This document shows positions 22,717-34,186 of a DNA stretch of 64,000 bases, piece after piece (the first letter of the stretch is position 1; each line of letters opens with the position of its first letter). Source of the stretch: Ancylostoma caninum (taxonomy: Eukaryota; Nematoda; Chromadorea; Rhabditida; Ancylostomatidae). The notes beneath the pieces are model-generated. The model ran no database searches. It saw nothing but the letters and a program-made list of their open reading frames with translations, and was not told the DNA's origin. The stretch covers positions 558,001-622,000 of the forward strand of contig JBAJFG010000298.1 in assembly GCA_037903475.1 (NCBI GenBank), in the 5' to 3' direction. The translations under genes and the position numbers were made by a program.

Positions 22717-23615
22717 ATCTCCATTCCTTTGAGAAGCTGGTCCTCGAGCTTGTATGTTTGCGATTGGTGTTGAAGTAGCGGTGGAAATTGTGCAGTGGAA
22801 GTTGTACACGGCGAGAAATCATTCTTCACGAGGCGTTGGCTGAGCATAGGCACTAATACGGATCGGATTCGGTGAACTGATGAGCTGGAACTACAGCTAC
22901 GATCAATTACGACCTTCAACTACGCCAGGGCGATGAGAGAGCTCGTCCTCGAGCTGGGAAGTACAAGGAAGAAGATCTTTGTTGTACATACATAGGTATG
23001 GAATGGAGAAGCGGTTGAATTGGTATACATTGATTATGGATGGCGGACGATGAGTGTCAAAATCATACGATAAAATTCGGCAGTTCAGACGAACTGTTGT
23101 TGGTGAGGATGACATTGAGGGTGGCATGTATGCTACTACTAAAAAAAATACAGTGATAGTAGTATAAGAAATCAGTTAACATCGGTAATTAGCGGTAAGC
23201 GGATAATGTTGCATAAAAACAGATATCATTCACATACAGGATTATCATGATCTAGTAAAAATATGTATGGTATGCTAATACATCAATGTAAAATAACACT
23301 TTTTTTCCACTTTTCCAGTAGGCACAGTAAATTCAAGAGTTACGGGCAATCAAATATTGAACTGGACACGGCACACTGATGTTTCGTTCAATATAAGGGC
23401 ATTGATGGAAGAAATAATGGTGATTATTTTGTTTTTTAGGTGCTTTTCTGTGAATTTCTTTGAGTTGCCTTCTCAAAGAAATGTTCATTGATGGTAATGC
23501 GGCGGTGCGGCATGAAATAGCGAAAAAAAATGAAGCTGACCTAGGAGAATTGATAACTATTCTTGAAGAGGAAAAAAGTTTTTTTTGTTTTTTTTAATCA
23601 ATTCGTGAATAGTGA
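22717..23615. other. AT-rich sequence downstream of the Gypsy-type element
   Basis: No supported coding region. It may be the 3' untranslated part or LTR of the minus-strand retroelement. No polypurine tract or LTR boundary could be fixed by eye. Confidence 0.35.
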
Positions 23616-24918
23616 TTAATTCTCCTCAGCTGGAGCTGGTGGTGATGCTCTGAAAGCTTGTCTTTTCAGTTGAAGTCGGCGCGAACGCCTGACAGTGGGT
23701 TCATCATCTTCTGATGTTTCCAGGATCGTTAGTAAGTTATTGGTTTGATTTTGTGGAGAAACATTAGCCGATGGCGGACGAGGGCAATAGATTTTTAATC
23801 TATTTATATGAACAGTCTGCTGTTTAGAACGTCCAATGATGTTAGTAATTACCGCGTTAGGGCGATTAATGGTAACCACACGAAAAGGGCCTTTCCACTG
23901 GTATGTGAATTTTGGAATTTTGATTTCCAACGTCAGTAATCGTGGTTTGCAGTGCGGTAGTGAATTGATCTACAAAGCTATCGGTTGCGTACGCAAGTCT
24001 GGATGGGAGTCTGTGCTCAATATCACACCAGGTGATTAGATAGCGACCGAAAGCAACGAAGAATGGGCTATAACCTGTAGTATCATTTATACTTGTATTA
24101 TATGCAAATACTATAGGTTGAAGAAAGTCAGACCAAGATCTTGCTCATCTGAACAATATGCGGTTAGAGAGTCTGTGATGACTTTCAACTTGACCGTTCG
24201 CCTTGTGGTTGTAGCTTGTTGTTGGTTGGTTAGAAATACCAAGAATGTTATTTATTTGTGAGAAGATTTCGCTCGTGTAATTAGATCCTCGGTCTGAGAC
24301 GATTTCGTTTGGTATTCCATGTTTGGCGATGACATCGTTAATTGAAGCTTTTACCACTACATCAGTTATTTGGTTAAGGATTGCAGTGCAAATAACATAT
24401 TTGCTAAACGCACACACAGTAATTGAAATACATTTGTTACCATTCAAACAGGTTGGAAGTGGTCCGATGATATCAGTATGTAATCTTTCAAAAGGTCGTT
24501 GAAGAATGGGAAAGGATCCTAATTCCTCTCTTATGATTTGACCGGAAGGAGTTCTAATTTTCTGACACTCTGGACAAGTTTTTACAAATTTAGTGATTGC
24601 TTGATACATAGTTGGCCAAAAATATTTAGCAGAAATTGCTTTATATGTCTTTCTTATGCCGAAATGAGAACCTAGAAGTGGGTTGTTGTGAAAAATGGAT
24701 ATAATTGTGTTTTGGATGGTTGAGTTTGGAATAAGTAATTGGGGTGTATTTTTAGATGTGTAATACAAACAATCGTTGAAGAGGGAATACTTGTCCATAG
24801 TATTAGAAAATTCTCTCGGTGGAGTTTGAGATTTGCCTTTCAGAAATTCCATCAAACTTCTGTATTTGGAATTTGTTTGAGATTTTCGAATTTCATCCAG
24901 CGAAGGTAGCAAAGTCAA
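23616..24918 (-). pseudogene. pol: Integrase of the Gypsy-type element with C-terminal GPF domain
   Basis: The open segment 24918-24145 has a zinc-binding H-H-C-C module (CPECQ) and the DDE core: Asp in HTDIIGPLP, Asp in IVSDRGSNYTS, Glu 36 residues later in NHKANGQVES. After several stops a further segment (23930-23616) has YQWKGPFRVVTINRPN, the GPY/F module found in Ty3/Gypsy integrases, and a charged tail ending at TAA. The order and the GPF module place the element in Ty3/Gypsy rather than BEL/Pao. Confidence 0.9.
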
Positions 24919-25022
24919 TTGTATGGAGTTTGAACTTGTTATCGGATATCGGCTGAGGAAATCGCATAAAGTATTATGTTTTCCTCATATGCCTGTATGG
25001 TAATTTAGTACTTTGCAAGTCG

Positions 25023-25301
25023 TCAAACTAGATCTGACCTGTGCATTAATGATTTTAATGGTGCATGATCAGTTACTAGGGTAAAGGACGCATTTGCAAC
25101 GTACGGATAAAAATGCTTGAGAGCAAAGACTATTCCTAGCGCTTCTAGTTCAATAATGGCATAGTTCTTCTCATGTTTTGTGAAAGGTCGGCTACAATAT
25201 GCTATAGGGTGTTCTCTGCCAGTTTCCGGATTGACTTGCAGTAAGCATGCGCCTACACCGATTGTAGAAGCATCGGTGTGGATTATGTATGGTTGTCCCA
25301 A
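25023..25301 (-). pseudogene. pol: RNase H of the Gypsy-type element
   Basis: Contains IHTDASTIGVGACLLQ, AYCSRPFTKHEKNY, ELEALGIVFALKHF and TDHAPLKSLMH, the DEDD series of Ty3/Gypsy RNase H. It is cut off by a frameshift at about 25023 before the linker to integrase. Confidence 0.88.
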
Positions 25302-25368
25302 GGTTGGTGGAACAAGAACAGGTGCATGTACTAGAGCGCGTTTTAGAGATAAAAATGTTTATTCATGG

Positions 25369-26667
25369 TCATTTGTCCAGATAAACGAGGCATTTTTGAT
25401 CAAAAGATTGTTGAGAGGTGCAGCTACAAAAGGAAATCGTGGAATAAAGCGACGAAAGTAAGAGGCTGCTCCTAAAAAAAGAGTTCACGGCTTTACTATC
25501 TTTTGGGCGTGGTATGTTTACTATGCTAGCAACTTTGTCTGGATTTAATCGAGTACCATTTCTGCTGATCAAAACACCGAGGTATTTGACCTCAGTTTGG
25601 AAGAAGGAACATTTTTCAAGTGTTAGTTTCATACCAAAATTAAGAATTCGGACAAAAACTTCTTCCAGATCCTGTAGGTGCTCATTTATGGAGTGACTGG
25701 CTATTATGATGTCGTCAATGTAAGTAAAACAACACGCTTTGAGATCGCGTATCAAGGAGTTTGCTACTCTTTGAAAAGTTCCTGGGGCTCCTTTTAGACC
25801 TTGAGCCATAACAGTGAATTGATAGAGACCGAGAAAAGATGAAAAAGCAGTGCGTTCTTTGTGTTTCTTCTCTAAAGGAATTTGGAAGAAACCACTTTTG
25901 AAGTCAAGAACGCTATAGATCTCTTCCCCGCTTGCCAGGTCAATGATGTCTTGAATGTGCGGTATGCAATATGTTTCAGTCTCCGTTATGGCGTTTACCT
26001 GTCGGTAGTCGACGGTAAAACGCCATTGATCTTTATTAGATCCTTCTTTGACTAAAACAATGGGTGATGCGAATTTGCTGTTGCTTGGCTCGATCATTCG
26101 AGTTCGCAACATTTCTTTGATCTGACGGTGGATTTCCAATCGCTTTTCCAAAGGGACTCGATAATGACGCTGTTTGGGGATTTTAAAATGTGGTACGAAA
26201 TTGATCCTATGGGTTATTGGACCGTTGTAACGTCCTAGATTACCGTCTCGTCCTACGAAACAGTTTTGATATTTCTTAAGAAGAGCGTAAAACTGTAACA
26301 TTTGTTTATCAGAGAGGACGGATTTGTTAACCTGGACAAGGTTCTGTTTAGGATCCGAAGCATGAGTGGGAAAATATGGCATGTCCCTATCTAAATCTGC
26401 TTCAGGTGGTATATATCTTTCAAGTTCCTGTGGTGTAAATTGATTTTGATCAATTTGTTCGGCTGGGTATACCGAAAAGATTGCTGGCCATTTCATTTCT
26501 TTCTCTATGTAGTTAGCTTTTACGATTTGCTTATTTTTATACAAAGTAAACGCATTGTCGCTGCAATTAAGTAAACGCACAAATACAGTGCCGTTATTCT
26601 GTGGGCAAGAAAGGGTTTTCCCTACTGCTATTCCATGAGGTAGTCTGAGTTTGCAGTCGTCATACAC
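25369..26667 (-). pseudogene. pol: Reverse transcriptase of the Gypsy-type element
   Basis: A 432-codon open stretch. Blocks in order: WRFTVDYRQVNAIT, YSVLDFKSGFFQIPL, TAFSSFLGLYQFTVMAQGLK-GAPGTFQR, and the catalytic YIDD at 25711-25722. KYLGVLISRNG follows. This is a complete Ty3/Gypsy-type RT palm. A frameshift near 25480 and a stop near 25370 separate it from RNase H. The N-terminal 130 residues are a protease-RT linker. Confidence 0.9.
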
Positions 26668-26879
26668 AAGAAATTCCCATCTGTCTGGAAATTTGGTGTG
26701 TAAATTCCCAGAACAACGTTGTCAGAATGGGATTTTAATAAAGTTTCCGTGGTAAGAAACACTGGCAGTTTGAAATGTGTTGGTTCAGGATCGTGCAGAA
26801 AGACAATTTGTGTGGTATTTTCGTCGAAAAAATAGTTTCGTCTTTATAGTTGATTGACCCATTAGAGGCAAATTTTGTT

Positions 26880-27180
26880 ATTGTATCGTTTTCAATTAGG
26901 AAATCTGCATTACAATGTTCGTCTTTGACAACAAAACTATTAATTTTGATATGGTTACTTGGTTACGCTTATGGTTACGCTATGGTTACTTTTGGAGAAA
27001 TTTCACCTACGAATTTAATTGGTGTCCCATTCGCTGTAACACCTTCATGAATGGAAGGGTGCGACATAGGCAATTCCAAAAGATCTGCAATATGTTTGGA
27101 CACTGTGTGGCTGATCCAGTGTCAAACAATGCCATTGTTGGTAGAGAATTGAGTTTGACAGGTATGAAAATTGTTGACAT
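26880..27180 (-). pseudogene. pro: Retroviral-type aspartic protease (frameshifted)
   Basis: The motif ALFDTGSA, with the catalytic DTG at 27115-27123, follows FIPVKLNSLPTM. This is the usual first strand of a retropepsin. The frame is the one that contains the membrane segment upstream. Just after the motif the reading shifts by one base, and later codons include stops. Confidence 0.7.
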
Positions 27181-27429
27181 TGAGTTATGGTGTTGAATAG
27201 GTGAAATGCTTGGAAGAAAATTGTGAAACGGTACTTTGCCTTTGTTAGCAATTTTAGGTCGGGGTTGTTGAATTTCTAAAGGAACATTTTCCAAAGTTGG
27301 GTAATTGGTAACTACTTCGACTTCATCGTTAGCCGATGTGTGTCGAACTAGTGGGTTACATCCAAATGGTCGTGCTATTGAGCGTGGAGAAGCTTCTGGT
27401 GCTGATGGTTGATTTCTGCGATTATTTAT

Positions 27430-29568
27430 ATATGTTACTAGCAGAGAGAACGGTATTTTAATAACTTTATATATAAATGAAAGAACTATGCGGACTATGC
27501 CAAATTGGAAGTAAAGTATGACAATTAGAATTACAACTAGCAAAATGATGACTGTGATTACTATAACTTTTACGAAAGTGTGTAGACCTAGTGATCGGAC
27601 AATTCTGCCTTTCTCCATTTGGAAGATGTCGGAAGCTTTTGATTCTAAATACGATATGGTATTTACTGTGTCCGTGGTGAATTCATCAGCAAGTGAGCTT
27701 AAAGGGTTACTGCTAATTTCTGGCATTTCGTGTTTTATTGTAGTAATATCTGAGGAAAGGAGCCTGTTTTTGATGAGGTAAATATCTGTAGATAATTTTG
27801 CCAAATCAGAATGGAAAATAGGTGGTGCATTAAAAACAAAATCTTGCTTAGCAAAATCATGTGGCAAATTTGTATGAATATGAGATACATGCGTGTATCC
27901 AGAAGGTGATTTATACTGATTATTACCATCATTATAGATTCCAAATGGAAGATGACCACAGTTAGCTTGTGGGCGGGCTGAAAGTAGTCAAATCACGCGT
28001 TCCAGGTTGAGCGAAATAGATAGATTTTCCTATGCGTACTGAGGTGAGAATATAACAGATTCCGTTGACGTTATGATCCAAGTAAATTTCATCAACTTGT
28101 ACCTCTTTGCATTTCGATATCATGAGAACATCTTCTGCAGGGAGAGCAAAAATATCATTTCTATTGAGCAGTATGCGTGCAGCACTGGTAGGATTTATCT
28201 GCGCTATGCTTTGTATGGCTTGGATTTTGAAGTTTGTTAGCGTACAAATTCGATCAAAAACAAAATTGAAGTCGTGTTTAATAACTTCTTCGATTTTGAT
28301 TTTGAGGAACTGCATTTTGGTGTTCAATTCGGAGTGACGCTGATCTTGGATCGCAGGCTCTGTATTTAATGCGATGTGGTGGGCTACAGCAGTAGAAACA
28401 TTTGGTTGGAATTTGCTTAAAGAAGGGTCCTGACGACGGAAAAGTATATCCGAAAGCAGTTTATGATTGTGCTTATTTGCAACAGTTTGTCTTTTTGCTC
28501 TAGGGAGTATTTTAAATTGGAATGGTTTTGTAGCTAAGGCTGCATTGTCCAACAATCGAAATACTGCATTGAGTAGCGACATATGCTCATCCTTTGTGAT
28601 GACATTGTTGAAAATTGCTGAAGAATTTCTCGATTCTCTTACTTTAGTGCTGTATACTGCACTCAGCAAATGGAGCAGTTGCGAGGTATTAAGATGCTTT
28701 TGATTGAGTTCCATAACTTTGTTTGGATGTTTTGAAAACATTGTACGAGGGTCAAAATTCTCGACTTCAGGTAACGAGATGAAAACTCCGTTGTCCATAG
28801 GCATCGAGTTCTTATTCAAACACCAGGATGCTATTTGCGAAGGACGGTATGTTACGTTTTTATACGTGAATGCTGACTGGATGCCATCTATCACAATGTG
28901 GTCGGGTGTAACATAGGCAACACCTTCAGTGGCCTTAACGAATTTGCAAGGAAATGGTTTTTGAGGTTCAGAATTCCATATTACTGTTCCATGACTAAGT
29001 TCGCAAATGTTGTCAAGAATGTGGCAATTTGCCATGTCACCAAATTGACTAACAATATTATTTCCATCATACGTTGCGATATCGCGTTTTTCGACATAGA
29101 CATTAGTAGTGTACGCGCATTTTCCACCAAAAACCATGGATATGACTAATGAATGGCATTTTCAGAACCGAAAACATTTGATGATAAAGGTTCTAGTGGT
29201 ATTCAGATGAATTTCTTGGTTTCGCTGAGTGACTGGCACAAAGAAGGATCAATAGCTGTCATGAATTCTTCATCACTGTTCACGGAAAAGGATATGTGCA
29301 GATATGAAGAAGCACATATTTTTCTGGTTTTATTGAAGCAGTGATATGCTGGTATCAGAATTGGTTCAGTTTTTTCTACGAATACTATTGCTCTTGTCAC
29401 CAAAATGTTGGAACCATCGGGTGAATGGGAACATAAGGTAGTTTCTGGATAAGCCACAGGCCATCCAGACTTTCCAGCAGCGCAAATTTGGTATTTGAGA
29501 ATAGAAGAAACAGAGGTTGGGATCAAAAGGCATAGAATAACAACAATGAACAAAGAATTTGTGTTCAA
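27430..29568 (-). pseudogene. env: Env-like glycoprotein region (broken)
   Basis: The first segment (29568-29203) opens with a hydrophobic signal-peptide-like stretch (SLFIVVILCLLIPTSVSS). The second (29137-27962) has several Asn-X-Ser/Thr sequons, many cysteines and a furin-type RAKR site (28490-28501). The third (27867 leftward) has a strong membrane segment at 27505-27579. Breaks: a stop/frameshift between 29203 and 29137 and a frameshift near 27980. This is the layout of a retroviral-type envelope (signal, surface part, cleavage site, anchor). No specific envelope family was recognised. The region is non-functional as it stands. Confidence 0.65.
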
Positions 29569-29574
29569 AGGAAG

Positions 29575-29870
29575 ACCGGTTGAGAAATTTGCAGAAATTG
29601 AGTTAATGTTCCTCCTATTGCGAGAAAAATTCGGTGATCTGGCACGGTTGGTACGAGAATTTGGAGGAGTGCGCGGTCTAAATCTGGACTGGGGATATGA
29701 CGATTTGCTGCGGTTTCCCCTGTGATAATTTTCAGGAGGGGCTTGGGTAAATCGAACATTTCTTTTTTTAACAAATTTTTAATTTTTGTTGTGAAAATAC
29801 GGAGATTTTGAACGTGGACGGAATTTTGGTGAAAAATAGCCGTTGCTGGATCGTTTATATCTGCTTGATG
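29575..29870 (-). pseudogene. Arg/Ser-rich nucleocapsid-like tail, continuous with the Env-like frame
   Basis: One frame encodes basic segments (such as RPRTPPNSRTNRARSPNFS) and is broken by a single TAA at about 29780 in an A-rich run. Leftward it runs without a stop into the hydrophobic start of the Env-like region. No ATG is required at the Env junction, so Gag tail and Env may have been one frame. Confidence 0.5.
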
Positions 29871-30531
29871 ATCGGAAAACTTGGTCTACTAATCATATTG
29901 ACTGGTGACCTAGTTGTTTCGATGTTATTCAGTATTCGGTCGACTTTCGCCATTAATAACGATGTGTCGGTACTTGCTTGATCAGATGGAAAAAGGCCAA
30001 AAATGCGTTCGGACTCGCCGAGCAACTGATTGAAATCAGAGGGTAAAGGACCGAGTACCTTGAGTTGTTGTTTGATTTTTGGCAAGAGGCCATTGGTAAA
30101 AATTGTGGTTAGAAGAAATTTTCGCTTTTCTTCCTGATCCACATGAGGGTAAGCGTCCATGATATCTCTTTTGATGCGTTGAATTCCATGCGGAGATTCA
30201 TCAGTTTTTCGCGGGCCATGTCCAAAAAATGGTCTGTAGAAAAGTGTTGCTGTAATTTAGTCACGGCTAATTGCCAGTTTTGCTTTTCTGCGTTTGAGAA
30301 ATTATCATAAACAGCTTTTGCAACACCTTTAAAGTGTGCTGGTAGAAGGCGTACCATTTTTTGTTCCGTCAAATTCATAATATTCCCGATTTCATTGAAC
30401 TGTTCGAGAAAACTCATGAGTCCTCTTCCTCCTTGCTCGCCAGTGAAGGTTGGGAGCTTGGCGCAGTAGGATGCGAGGCACAGTTTATCGAAAACAGAGT
30501 CTAACTGATCCACAGAGACTTCGGTATCCAT
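29855..30531 (-). pseudogene. gag: Gag of the Gypsy-type element (one frameshift)
   Basis: A frame starting with ATG at 30531 (MDTEVSVDQLDSVFDKLCLA) continues to about 30130, where the reading moves to a second frame that ends at 29855. The content (FEQFNEIGNI-like, LLPAHFKGVAKAVYD, LQQHFS) is typical of the alpha-helical capsid region of LTR-element Gag. No CCHC zinc knuckle was seen. Past the stop the DNA encodes an Arg/Ser-rich stretch that could replace a zinc knuckle as nucleic-acid binding tail. Confidence 0.75.
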
Positions 30532-31849
30532 TTCAAGATGATTTTCCTGGATTTGAAGTGAGCTAGGAAGTAGTTGATTTGAAAATACGCAGTTTCCTGA
30601 AGGAAATGGTGCTGTTGTTTGAGGAAATTTAAATGAGGGTCGCAGAAAAGTAAGAACTGAGCTTGGTTTTGTTTCAGGAAAGTAAAACGGGTTCGGTGGT
30701 GCAAGTTCCGCGGGTTGTGGTGGATCGAACTGGAAAAACTGGGGTTCGGTCTTTATTGGCTATAGTAGCTCTAGATTTGCTGAATGTTCTTGCTGTGCTT
30801 GGTGTTCCTGGATGCTTTGTGGTTCTATTTTTGCGGTATGCGCGGGTTCTACTTGTGGAACCAGCTGTTGCTCCGCTTGTGAACGACTTAGTGATCTTTT
30901 TGTTTCAAAAAGTGGCTCCGGCGGTGAAACAGCTCTGGGTTGGGTAAAAGCGAGGTGTGGGAGTAGTTTGCCGAGAAGGCAAAGGTTCCGATTTCACAGG
31001 TAAAATGTTTGCTTGAATTTGTAAGAGATTTAAATTTTCCTTTACGACTGAAGGATCCGTACAAGGAAAATTTTCCGGATAAGGGCAAGATTTTGACCTG
31101 TTGTTGTGTTGACGTGCTCTACACTTCTTTTTGTTAGGGTTATTCAAGTTAAATGACCGGGAACGTAGTCTTCTTTTTGAGGATTTCCGATTATTTAACT
31201 GGAAATGTAAATAAAAATCGTCGGTTACGCAAAACTGCTTAGGAGAGAGTGGGGGATCAAGTTGTGAATCAATTTTTTATTTTTTTTTTTGAAATAAATT
31301 TTGTGTTTTAATAAGAAAAATTTCTGTTAGCAGCGTTAATAAATTTTTTCTAATGGAGGGGGGAATTTCTAGAGTGAGAAAGAAGGAAGAAAGGAGAACA
31401 CGCAAACAAACAAACAAAAAAATGTTAGTAGGGTTGTTAGTCCTTCAATTCCGAAGGCGTACCTGTACACGTCGATGTAGCAGGTATCGATGGCTGGTAG
31501 GTTGGCGGCAGTGGCAACTTGACGGCATTTGCTCCGTCGGAGTTGTACGCTGCTCGGCGTCTGGCTTTGCTGGCTATCGGCCGGCTTGTGGGGCCCGTCG
31601 GCGGCTAGCTGGCCGCTAGCCGACAGCTGGTCGGTGATTGGCTGGTTACGGTAGTTCGGCTAGTCGACTACGGTAGAGGGGGTTTTATTGAAATCCGTCC
31701 GTGGATTTGGTTTAGAGAGCGGGGAGAGAGTGTTAGAAGAGCACCGGCTGGCAGGAGCGCCGGTGTGGTGAATGTCATGCCGCTGGCAATAAGGGGAGGG
31801 GGGGGGTGGGGTTAGCCAGATTGCAATGCGGGTATACATGTGACCGAAT
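30532..31849. other. Upstream of the Gypsy-type Gag; expected leader and 5' LTR not resolved
   Basis: Contains AT-rich sequence, a purine-rich block near 31380 and a GC-rich patch at 31440-31680. No LTR pair matching the far side of the element could be recognised by eye. Frames in the region show no domain. Confidence 0.4.
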
Positions 31850-32570
31850 CGAATATATTCCACGAAATTTTCGAATATTCGAACACTCGAATAATTCATT
31901 CATTCGGCTTTTCAAAGAATGGGCATATTCGAACTATTCATTCATTCGGGTTGCTCATAATTAGAGTTATTCGAATAATTCGTTTATTCGGGCATCTAGA
32001 GAAAGCTAGTATCTCAACAATTCGTTCATTCGACTGTCTGAGAAGTGGCAAATTCGAAATATTTGTTTATTTGGCTTGGGAACATTTGACAATTGAATAA
32101 TGATGGCATGATGGCTATAATAGAGAGCAATAGGTATCCACTAACAAGGTCATGCCTTAAACGCTCGTTGCGACCCCCAGCAATTCCCGCAGATCGCCTG
32201 ACGAGACCCTGATATATCCTGAGGCCGACCTTTGCAGGTGCGAGTAACAAAGGTTAATAGTGGCGGCCAGGAGCCAAAACTTTGAAGGCTATAATTGAAA
32301 TGGTATTGGACCGAATGTTCGATTCGAACTATTCATTCATTCGGTGATTTCAAAAAGTCGGTTATTCGAATGATTCATTCATTCGGGTAGCCGAAAGGTC
32401 CTATATTCGAATAATTCGTTCATTCGCATATTTTGAAAACACCTTATTCGAATTATTCAAATGTTCGAATATTGAAAAAAGCCCCATATTCGAACTATTC
32501 AGAATTTGAATATTTCAAATTTTCTATTCTTCGAATTTTTCAAAAATTCGAATATTTCAAAAATCGTCGA
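31850..32570. repeat. Degenerate ATTCG-rich satellite
   Basis: Diverged units built from TATTCGAATAATTCATTCAT-like segments, many containing the palindromes TTCGAA and GAATATTC. It is split by about 240 bp of unrelated sequence (32090-32320). Similar but tighter arrays lie at 45640-45800 and 50305-50550. Confidence 0.75.
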
Positions 32571-32597
32571 ATATTCCAATGTATAAATGCGGGGTTA

Positions 32598-32629
<32 letters not shown>
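32598..32629. repeat. (TA)n microsatellite
   Basis: About 15 AT/TA dinucleotides. Confidence 0.9.
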
Positions 32630-32634
<5 letters not shown>

Positions 32635-32887
32635 AATATTTCCAGTTTATTATTCTGGCGGGCTTCTTTTACACACCAGTGGGGCGGAGTTAGGTGACCT
32701 AAGGGATTATGACTAGCCGCTTCGAGTAAGGAGCAACAGAGCTGGCATTCTCATTAGTTGTGTTTGCTCCACTTGGTTGCTCACCAAGGAGCCCACTCTT
32801 CCTCCTTCATGTTTTCGTATCTCTCTCCCTCTTTTCTTTTGTTAAAATGAAGAAAATTAAAGAAATTTTTTTCTTTTCAGGAACGAA

Positions 32888-34186
32888 ATGTCATCGTCCA
32901 GCAATGCAGGATTTTATTCCGCTGAGGAGATGGAAGAAAGGAACAGGATGTTCCGCGACTATTATAGGAGCCAGATTTCCATTTCGCCATCGCCTGCATC
33001 GCCGGTATCACCGGAATCGCTGGAAGCCGCTCCCAAGACTGCTCAGTCTCCGTTGCCGGTCGCTGAGGATGCTGTGGCAAGAAATTTCTTTTGAATAGTA
33101 TTAATGAAACGGGAAAATTTTGATACAAGAAAAAAATGTGGAAATGGATGTGGTTAGAGAAATTCAAATAGATTTTTGTTTTTAACCGAGGGAAAAATTC
33201 TCCTTCTTTTTTTTCAAGGGAGAAGAAAAAAAACGAGGGAGAGAGAGAAGAAAAAGATAATTCCCGTCGAATATTTGATTTTTCGTTGAAATCCTTTATT
33301 TCAGGGAAGTTTTGATTTCCGCGCGGAGTATATACTCCTAAGCGGGCGTCTTCAGACGACCGAGAGAAATTTGGAAATGATGGGGCTCGAGTACGATGAA
33401 CTATTGGAATCAGTGATGCAACGTACCTCCGAGGTAGTTGAAAAGGACGAGGTGATCGCGACCCTTTCCGCAAAGATGCGGGAGGCCGAAAAGAAGGCGA
33501 AAGAGGAAGTCGCCCGCGAAAGAAAAATAAGCCTAGGCCTGGCCCAGGTAAGTAAACTGCATAATATTTACCTGATTTTTCTTTTCAGGAAGAAAGAAAA
33601 AATCCTCTTTTTTTTCAGGAAATTACCAATCTCGGAGCGGACCTGGGGGCACTACGACACGGACTGCTCATGGCGGCTGATCCGCCTCTTCGCTTGTTCG
33701 CATCAATCGGGCTCCTCCCGAACTCCAGGAGGAGCTCATCATCGCGTACCTCCTCCGGAACGAAGTGGATAGGTCCTTTATCGAGATTTTCGAGGGCCAT
33801 GAGGTCCAGCTTTCCATCGTCCTTGATGAAAATGAGAAAATGTGAGTTTTTGTCTTTTTTTTCTGACTTTTTTATAGTCCTATTTTTTTCTAAATTATTA
33901 TTTTCATTTCACTATCTTTTCAGGCTGGCTAAGGACGTCGAGTCACAGCCTGTACCGGGCGTGGAGCGAAGAGGCAGGAGCGTCCTGGAAAGGGGACCGA
34001 ATGCGCGTCTACTTTTACTTCGGCAACCTGACTGTCACCAACTACGCGGAGAGGCTACCACTTCCCGCCGATCTTGAGTGCGTGCTCCGACGCAGCTCAA
34101 TCCAGAGGGCCATTTTCAATGGATTCTCTGGAATGACAGATTTCCGGAGATCGTTGTCACTCAATGGAGTGAACTGCCCCTACTAG
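32888..34186 (+). CDS. Unrecognised four-exon gene with coiled-coil exon
   Basis: Proposed exons: 32888-33073 (ATG start just after a TTTTCAG acceptor, Ser/Pro-rich), 33305-33547, 33619-33841, 33924-34186 (TAG). Exons 2-4 join in one frame with good donors (CAG|GTAAGT, AAAT|GTGAGT) and acceptors (TTTCAG, TTTTTCAG, TTTTCAG). The exon 1 donor (GCT|GTGGCA) is weak. Exon 2 is strongly helical and charged (VEKDEVIATLSAKMREAEKK), a likely coiled coil. Exon 4 encodes RMRVYFYFGNLTVTNYAERL. No family was recognised. Part of exon 3 (33650-33720) matches the tail of dispersed repeat E, so it may be repeat-derived. A second open frame crosses exon 3. Confidence 0.5.

Larger units (their letters stand above)
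23616..30531 (-). mobile_element. Decayed Ty3/Gypsy-type retroelement with Env-like module before Pol
   Basis: Reading leftward on the minus strand: Gag (30531-29855), an Arg/Ser-rich stretch (about 29870-29575), a secreted/membrane Env-like region (29568 to about 27430), aspartic protease motif (27115-27123), RT (26667-25369), RNase H (25301-25023), integrase (24918-23616). RT-RNase H-integrase order is Ty3/Gypsy. Several frameshifts and stops make it inactive. LTRs were not identified. The unusual feature is the Env-like module between Gag and protease, in frame with protease at its 3' side. Confidence 0.85.

Noticed and set aside
24145..30531. BEL/Pao assignment for the minus-strand retroelement
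   Set aside because: YIDD-type RT, the RT-RNase H-integrase order with a C-terminal GPF module, and the RNase H sequence fit Ty3/Gypsy better.
31353..31660. 5' LTR of the Gypsy-type element
   Set aside because: GC-rich patch looked promising, but no matching sequence was found beyond 23616 on the other side.
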